From contig NW_003141822.1 of NCBI RefSeq assembly GCF_000003605.2, forward strand, positions 15,335 through 48,169: a DNA stretch of 32,835 nt, given 5' to 3'. Positions 1 to 9,800 of this stretch are shown here, piece after piece (the first letter of the stretch is position 1; the number at the start of each line of letters is the position of its first letter). Under the pieces are notes generated by a model. That model was given only the letters and a program-made list of their open reading frames with translations, did not search any database and was not told the origin of the DNA. The position numbers and the translations under genes are program-made. The DNA comes from Saccoglossus kowalevskii. Lineage: Eukaryota; Hemichordata; Enteropneusta; Harrimaniidae.

Positions 1-666
1 GCATTTATAAGATCTTGTCTTTGGAAATGCCCTGGGAGCTAAAACTAGCTGTCTTGAGTGATTAGAAGAGCAATGCTGTTAAAATCTTCTCAAAAATCTA
101 AGGATTGAAGAGCGATGAGAGCTCTTCCTTGTTTTGATTTGGGCAAGTGATAGGCGAGTAGTGAGATGACTTGCTTTATAAAGTGAGTTCCACAGGATAT
201 ATTTTACGACAACAGGTACATAGCTCCCAACACACTAGATTTAATGTTCATGACGTAGTAGAACACTACCAATTTAGAATCTACCTGTAAGTACACTATT
301 TATAGTTATACACTGTAAAGGCAAGTCTGTTACAGAGTTGGGATTGAGGAAAACATACAGGCTTTTGTAATGCTTGAGTGAACATGTAGATGTTGTTGGT
401 TATAAAAACAACGGCATAATGATACGAGTAATAACCACATGGATAGTTTGATGTAGCTGTCACACGAGGTATGGTTTGACATGCTTAAATTTTAGTGCAG
501 AAGTAGAAGTTAAACAGTTCATGTTTGTGAAGTATATGTGGCAAGATCTAAATCGTTATGCAAGTAAGTTATATCCATCCGGGTGATTAAGTCACAGCAT
601 ACGCTTCATTGCTAAATGATCCTCTCAACTTTACCCTGTTATTCGACAGTAGTAGTTTGTACTTAC
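1..666 (-). other. PCSK7-like intron 4, 5' part; nothing else recognised
   Basis: Starts at the donor GTAAGT (666-661). I see no further exon, repeat or RNA gene before the window edge. Confidence 0.7.
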
Positions 667-829
667 CTGATACTTTAGCACCATACGCTACTCCAACCCC
701 ACACACTGTATTTGGAACAGCAGCAATTTCACCAGCACACCTCGTACCATGATGATTCTGTCCTTTAGAATCCACACTTGGTAAAGGATCAGCATCGTTA
801 GAATTCAGATCCCAGCTACCTTCCTTACT
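667..829 (-). CDS. PCSK7: PCSK7-like exon 4: catalytic His region
   Basis: 163 nt between acceptor TTTCGTAAAG and donor TCAG|GTAAGT. It begins [17 protein letters not shown] and continues into [16 protein letters not shown], the catalytic-His block of the kexin/furin family, then [14 protein letters not shown]. It enters at phase 0 and leaves at phase 1, so the next exon must supply two bases of a Gly codon; that exon is outside the window. Reading on past 667 gives intronic sequence. Confidence 0.93.
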
Positions 830-3800
830 CTTTACGAAATGAAAAAAACAAAGTTATCATTAGTCAGATAGAAGTCAAGAAATCTGTGAAAAAATCTCTT
901 ATTATTATTGTCGGTTGTTGATATTATGATTCTAGCAAGCCCATTGGCAGATATTATGATTGTAGCAATCCCATTGGCAGATATTATGATTGTAGCAATC
1001 CCATTGGCAGATATTATGATTCTAGCAATCCCATTGGCAGATATTATGATTGTAGCAATCCCATTGGCAGATATTATGATTCTAGCAATCCCATTGGCAG
1101 ATATTATGATTCTAGCAATCCCATTGGCAGATATAAAACATATATACATGGTACAAAAAGCAATACAGTGACCCCTCGTTAAGTCACGCCTCAGTAAGTT
1201 ACGGATTCGGCAAAGTTGCAGGTAATTGGATGACTCCCAAAAAACTCTCTTGTGTTTTGCCGACAGTTTTGAAGTAAAAGAACTAATGTTTCATCACATG
1301 GTGTATTTAATTGGTCGTTAAAGGGCTGGAAGAGACAACTTAACACCTACTGGTCGTCAATTACTGGGATACAAAAGGTGAAGGGAGCCTGACACAAGGA
1401 GTCAATGGAGGTAAAAAGTTGCGACTTCTTGGTCGTTCCCCTTTGATAAAGCTCTATAAAACTCGCTGCAATGAGTTGAATCCATGCGAACATGGATGCT
1501 GTGATGTTGTCCAAAAAAGAAAATGTACTATAAATAAACCCATGTGTGTAAATGTGCTTTTTATCCATTTTCGATGTATAAACATCCCTTTCAAGAGATC
1601 TCTCGGTAAGTCGCGACCCTCGATAAGCCACGGTTTTTGCTTGGATCCCAACATCCGCGACTTAGCGAGGGGCCACTGTAATATTAATGATTTAATAAAA
1701 TAATTTAATTTAAAAAAATCACTTTTAATAAAATAATATGCCGTAGTTGTAAATGGTCACTGAGATCTCACAGAGTGAAGGCCATGAAACTTGTTTTTGT
1801 ACCTCAATCAGTGTTCCATTCTCCTCGTCATCAAGTCCACTCTTCCGAATACCATGGTTACGTAGAAAAGTGAAACAGTAGAATCAATGACAGTTAGATA
1901 ATGGTACAATATTTGAGGGGTAGAAACAATTCTCTCACTTTTTACTGAGATCACAGCAGCCATTTTTGTCTATGTTCTATAGTATTTTGTATACTCACAT
2001 AGTTATCCAGAATATCTGGATTACTCCATTCTAAGCCTGGAAAACAAATAAATAGAAATGATGATTTATTGAACTGCATCATTTTCCTCAAAAAAAAAAT
2101 TTGAAATGTTTGCATTTAACTTTCTGTAAGTTCTTTGTTGATTTGAGACTAAATTGATTTAATGTTACGATATAATGGTCATAGATATTGATCACTATCA
2201 GGGATGTTTTTAAACAAGGCAGCGCAGCGCCCTCATGCCATGGCCATGTGCCCCCTTACACTGGGGAGCAGATCTTCTGGCAACCATAAAATTCTGATTG
2301 ACCAGGGATCACATGTGGCCAGAGTCTTCAACTGTGACTTGATAGTAATTTTGGCCCCAAGGAAGCCATAGAATGCTCCATTTTAACCTAATTATCAAAC
2401 ACTCCACACCCCGGTAGGGAGAACCTTATCTCCACCACTTGGTGACGCCGCTGAATTGCAGTGCTCCCTCTTGCAGTTTTTTTCTAGAAAAACCCCTGAT
2501 TATTATTCACATGATGTTGAAAACAATAAAATACATTGACCTATAAAGCATTGTATAGACGCGTTACAAATATGAACAAATAACCTTATGTTGTGTTACT
2601 GAAGGCAAACAATTGCATAGGCAAGAATAATATTTGCTGGCATTGGAGCTGTTATATTTTACCAAAATATTACTAACATGCAGAATAAGGTGTATGATAA
2701 TAATGCTATCATGAGAATACCAGAAAGTATGTACTCAGGCTGTAAGTATTGCATCCAACTCAGCTGGAGATCACCATACTGCCTTCATGCATACTTTGCA
2801 GTATTCTTGCAATAATTTCATATTATTGAAATAGTGAAGGTTTATTTTCAAAATTTCCAAAAAATTACTTTGGAGTTCTAGTTCTTTAAATGGCTTAAAA
2901 AATACTTCATTTATTTTATTTTTTTTTTCAAAATTCAAAATAAGACTTTGTTGTCCATATTTAAAATACAGCTGTTGACTAGCCCTGTCTGAATCCTATT
3001 GACTATGGAACCCAAGGCCAGTTGAATTTGTTTCTCTGCGAAAACTGTTTTCATTCTGATATTGTGTGAAGGAAATAATATTGAAATAATGAATATTTGT
3101 ATTATAGGGCATTCTATACTTCTACAAAATTTACATAATGAACTATAATGTGAACACAACCATACAAATTAATTTCAAATTTGCACACCCCTATCAAATA
3201 GTGGTGCATTCCGTATGCAAATTGATGCAAAATAAATACCAAAATAATCTTGCAAATTTTATTGGAATATTCAAAAGAAATATTAATAGAGAGTTAACAG
3301 TATTCATGATCAGTTTATTTTGGAGTCCTCTGAAGGCTGAAGACAATGAATATGCATTTTATTGTAAATACATATTTCAGGGTTAAAATAAAAGCACAGA
3401 TGTGACACAAAGATTTATCATATACAACAATTACATTAAATTACAACACAGTAGCAATTTCACAAAATATACATTCAATTTGAGTAAAATTAAAAAAAAA
3501 GCCAAAATAAAGAAAGAAATAAAAGATCCAATCATATTTGGATGAGCTGTAGACTATAATCCAATGCATGTGACTTGTTATTTGTTGAGTATGACCATTA
3601 CATGGCACAGCTGTACATGAAACCATATACTCTAGTACCGTAGTGTGAATTGTTTGTTGACTATGGAGAGTAGAGTAAGGACATCAAGGTCTGTTGTGGT
3701 CATTGGTTGCGGCCATTATGTGACAATGATGATCAAACACTCATTAGGAAAATGATATAATTGGTAAATAAAATGATATAATTGGTAAATAAAATGATAG

Positions 3801-6800
3801 AATTGGTAAATAAAATGATATAATTGGTAAATAAAATGATATAATTGGTAAATAAAATGATATAATTGGTAAATAAAATGATATAATTGGTAAATAAAAT
3901 GATATAATTGGTAAATAAAATGATATAATTGGTAAATAAAATGATAGAATTGGTAAATAAAATGATATAATTGGTAAATAAAATGATAGAATTGGTAAAT
4001 AAAATGATATAATTGGTAAATAAAATGATAGAATTGGTAAATAAAATGATAGAATTGGTAAATAAAATGATAGAATTGGTAAATAAAATGATAGAATTGG
4101 TAAATAAAATGATATAATTGGTAAATAAAATGATAGAATTGGTAAATAAAATGATAGAATTGGTAAATAAAATGATATAATTGGTAAATAAAATGATAGA
4201 ATTGGTAAATAAAATGATAGAATTGGTAAATAAAATGATAGAATTGGTAAATAAAATGATAGAATTGGTAAATAAAATGATAGAATTGGTAAATAAAATG
4301 ATATAATGTTATGGAGCTTTGAAGTGAAGTAGGCTGTCTAAATTTGTCATTTTATTTATTTACATTTCTTTCATCATAAAACATACACGTTTTCATCATA
4401 AAAATAGTCTATCTTACATATACTTCAGCAAATACTTTTGTAACAAGCAGGCTTTCAGCATTGTCATGGTTACTGAATGAAATATAGCATTTACATTCCA
4501 CATACATTACAAATACAGAACTAGAACAGAATAGAATAGAACAGAACAGAACAGAACAGAACAGAACAGAACATAGCAGGCCAGGACAGAACAGAACAGA
4601 ACAGAAGTTGTAAGTTATAGAAATACACCATTGTAGACACGAGTGTTGCCACTAACCCTACAATGGCAGTTTTGGAGTGCGACCACACAACACTAAAACA
4701 GGCCTGTATAAATCTGTACCCTACCACTAAATGGTTATTCTTGTCAGTTACTTGTGACTTCAGCAAGACTTTATTATCACTCCAAATATTTCTGAAACTA
4801 CTCACTCCACTGACCAGAGCGGTATATATATGAGTCATTGCTATGTTGATGCTATGGACGTGGACACACATTCCTGATCAAGAGAGTTTGTGCCACTGTT
4901 TATGTCATTGTGCATGTTAACACAAACTTTTGTTCAGAATTTAGCTTCAAACATGGACTTACAGACAGTTTACATCGATGTAAAATCAGCCATTTTAACA
5001 CTGGAGAAAACTGATCACATGGTAAAAAGAAATCGGCTTCAAATTTGTATGGCGATGCCACAATGATGTAAATGTTACATGTGAACCAGCTAAGATTAGA
5101 GATACATGTAAGAAATGAACAAATCAAAATGAAGATAAGAAAACATTGCATCATAAATAGTTTTCTGCTGTCAGATATTTATACAGGCATAAAAACATCG
5201 ACATCATGAATAGAAATATCACCAGTTACCATAGTTACAGGTTCATCATTAAATAAATAACTTGATCATTGCCAGTGGCTATACTAAACTCTGTGCAAGG
5301 TCAATCCAAATCAAATTTCTATTAAAACATGCTGTACCAAACTTTTATGATTTATTGTTAAGTAATTCTGAGATAATAACTGCCATCAGTCAGCTGTAAA
5401 TACAGCATGACACACACTATAATTAATACAGTGTCTAGGAACTCCAGATACCCTTAGCTTGACAAACTAATAGATTTATATTATAAAAGTTAGCCAAATT
5501 TAATTTTATTCAGAATTGTACATCTACATGTACCAAAATTACCAAAATTTGTTTTTCATACTTTCTATAATGTAGTAGATGACCAGAAAAAAAAATTGGA
5601 TGTCATCTTTAATTAATGTACATGTGTAAAACTAGGAGTGATCTGAGAAAATAAATTATAAAATAAAATTTAAAAAAAATAGTTGTAGCCTGTTACCAGA
5701 AACATAACATTTTTCTGCCTGGCCTAAGACAAATAATATCAAAAAATTGAAACCACACGACTGCAGCTGTCACATATAGGTGCCAATAATTCTTAGACTT
5801 TTAGAAGTAGACATGCACATTGTTATAAATTGGATTTTTCTCTAGTGTGTATGTGAAATATACAAAACCCATTGAAAGTGTGGGTGTAGATTTATATTAC
5901 TGTAGAATACTTTATTATCGCTTGGAATTTATTTTTGCTGAAGGGATGATTCTGTGAAAATAAAATCAAATATACTTCATTCCTATATTTCACATTCAAC
6001 TCATCAAAAATCAGTGAAAATAGATTCCATATAAAACGCCCCAAAAGCCTTTTCAGTGAGAATTAATTCCAGCTAAAATAGTATTTAAGTATTTCACAGT
6101 ATTTAAAATCCAGCAGAAAAGCAGAACTAACCCCTTGATCACCATTTTACCCACAAAAATGTATTAGTGTAAGATTTCGCACTTTTATATGTAATTTTTT
6201 TGGAGTTAATTAATCATTTTTGGACAAAATGGAGATAATCTCTCATTGGATACAGATCTTAATCAAAATGGAGATAATCTCTCATTGGATACAGATCTTA
6301 ATCAAAATGGAGATAATCTCTCATTGGATACAGATCTTAATCAAAATGGAGATAATCTCTCATTGGATACAGATCTTAATCAAAATGGAGATAATCTCTC
6401 ATTGGATACAGATCTTAATCAAAATGGAGATAATCTTTCATTGGATACAGATCTTAATCAAAATGGAGATAATCTCTCATTGGATACAGATCTTAATCAA
6501 AATGGAGATAATCTCTCATTGGATACAGATCTTAATCAAAATGGAGATAATCTTTCATTGGATACAGATCTTAATCAAAATGGAGATAATCTCTCATTGG
6601 ATACAGATCTTAATCAAAATGGAGATAATCTCTCATTGGATACAGATCTTAATCAAAATGGAGATAATCTCTCATTGGATACAGATCTTAATCAAAATGG
6701 AGATAATCTCTCATTGGATACAGATCTTAATCAAAATGGAGATAATCTCTCATTGGATACAGATCTTAATCAAAATGGAGATAATCTCTCATTGGATACA

Positions 6801-9800
6801 GATCTTAATCAAAATGGAGATAATCTCTCATTGGATACAGATCTTAATCAAAATTTTGGTGAAAGTACAGAAAAGATGATACAAATTTATTTTGCGACTG
6901 GTGACAGAAAGTTTGACGCTCAAAGATTTAATAAAATACAGCAGCAACACAATAATTTAAAAATGTTTGAATTCCAGTAAGTAAACTTCTGTCATTTTGC
7001 ACAAAATATTGAACAGTCAAGTGGTAAATTATTCTACTTGGTCAAAAATTCCAAAAAACAAATTACAGAAAAAAACCTAAAAATGTACAAAAGCATTTTG
7101 GTGGGAAATATTACAGTATTCAAAACATTAATAATATTTGTTCATAAATATTAAAAACATAAAACACAAAATTTTGACAGCAACAACGTGAAAAAAACAC
7201 AGCAAAACATTAAAATATGTATGTATGCAGACATAAACAATGTAACACATTGCTAAAACACACCATGGCCACCCAGCCACCATTTTATCTCTTGGAGCAA
7301 AACATTAAAATATGTAAGTATGCAGACATAAGCAATGTAACTCATTGCTGTATAAACATTTTTTTTATCAAAACAAAATTATTTTGCAAATGAGAAATCA
7401 TCATAAAAATTAGCATACACGTCATTGTTATTTATACACACATTACAAAATATTGATTTTAATAAGGTATAAAACCACAATACAATGGAAATATATTTGA
7501 ATTTAAACACAGCTGGTGAAAAAAATGGTTCAACACAATGAACGGTATTGGATCGTAAACATGATGACTCAATTCAAGTAGTTGAGTGTTATAGCTGATA
7601 TTAATGCACTGGATGATGCTTTTATACAGTCCCACATCAGAGCCGCCCTGCAGTAAGCAGTCGAACAAAAACTTTCTAAATCATGATTTTAAATTTCAAG
7701 CAAGATAATATAAGAGGAAATGAACGTGCGAATGGCAAGTTCAAATCATACAAGGGTGACAACAATGGTTGATTTTTTTTTTTCAAAACCGCCCCAAATA
7801 CATTTTGTAGTTGGAGTTGATCAGCTCAATGTTAACTGTGCTTTCAAGCCCTCACACATCATGATAAATTAATAGATTCACTTTCCCAGCACATTGGGTT
7901 TTTGAATAGAGAGAACAACATCCAACCAAAGGGACATAAACTATTTGTCATGTGTGCCAAATTCGTTAAATCAGACTACTGTATTTGTATTAAAAGCCTA
8001 TTTCTAATAGAATTGCATGTAAACCCATTTTATGGTATACTGAATTACATGTATTAAAATAATTATTTTGACCACAGAAACACCTCTGTAATTTACATAA
8101 GAGAATGCACTTCTAATAGAACAACAAGTTACAACAGTTACAACAAAACTTTGAGTTACAGGAAACATAAAACATTAAACAAAAAAAAATTGATGTTGCT
8201 CATAACTCAGAGTAATGAGTTCTGTTAACTGTTAATTGAACATTAAGTTACAAATTGTGCATGGTTTCTCAAAATTTGGTGTTCATTTTTGTAACACAAT
8301 GTTTTCTTAACTCGATGTTTGTAACTCGATGTTCATAACTCAATGTTCATAACTCAATGTTCATAACTCGATGTTCATGACTAAATGTTCAAAACTCAAT
8401 GTTCATAACATGATGTTCATAACACGATGTTCATAACTCAATGTTCATAACTCAATGTTCATAACTCAATGTTCATGACACGATGTTCATAACTCAATGT
8501 TCATAACTCAATGCTCATAACTCGATGCTCATAACTCGATGCTCATAACTCGATGCTCATAACTCCATGTTTGTAACTCAATGTTCATAACTCCATGTTT
8601 GTAACTCAATGTTCATAACTCGATGCTCATAACTCGATGCTCATAACTCGATGCTCATAACTCCATGCTCATAACTGGATGTTCATAACTCAAACAATAA
8701 GCATCTTCTCAATACAACACACAAGCAAATAGTCACACACCATGCAAATAAAAATGAATAATTGTTATGTTTCAATTTGCTCACTTACCATCATCAATAA
8801 CTGAGACAGTGACTCCTTTTCCTGTGATTCCATTTTCCCACACACTTGTCACATTAATGTCCATACCACTCGGATTATGCTAACAATAAAAATGTCAATA
8901 ATTATTGATTTTAATTATATGATTATTGATCTGGGATGCAGCATCTGTTGAACAGCAGAGAATATAAATAAATACATGTAGTACAACAATTGCTATCAGA
9001 GACTGAAGCTTGTCTTTTATTGTGTACATTCTATGGTAATTGTTATTGTCCTAACATACCATCGTGTATAGTATGAGGTTATTAAGAGAATACCGCAAAG
9101 TATGCATGCATAAAGGCAGTATGACGATCATATTCATAGGATAACTTTTTTTTATTTTTGTATTAATAATTTAATGAGAATTAAAACTCAAAATATCAGT
9201 GTTTAGCGCTCAGTGAAAGGATTCTATTTTCGTTACACGCTATAATGCTTCTGTGTCCAAAGTAAGCAAAGAAAAAGGTTTGAATGTGATGTAAAAGTGA
9301 AGCACATTTTCCAAAACATGGAAAACATACAAATATGTTTGTAATATGAATGAACATATTTGTATAACATTTCACAGACAGATGAATTCTATTGTTTTCG
9401 GTGTCAGATGTATAATAAATAAAATGTCATGTATTGGCAGAATTAAGATATGCCATTGGCCCTGAACATGTATAACATAGTATTCTATGTGTTGATATGT
9501 TTCAGCATAGAAATTTATATGCATACATGTTCCAGGGCTGGTTTGAATTTTTGCAATGTAAAGCAAATCAAAACATGTAGTAGCATATTCACACCCGTAT
9601 TAACACTGACCACATACTGACGGTATAAAAAAAAATAAAAATTAATAAACTCCTGATAGTGCTATTGGACTTAAATCTATATTCAACAGATGTTTTAAAT
9701 CCTAGCGCTCGGAACCATCTCACATAAAATCAATTTTATTTCTATTGTAGTGCTGTGGGTTGATGTTGTTATCATAAATAAAATTGCACCTCGATAATCT

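Noticed and set aside
3749-4307. CRISPR-like array
   Set aside because: Units are contiguous with no unique spacers, and the host is a eukaryote; these are minisatellites.
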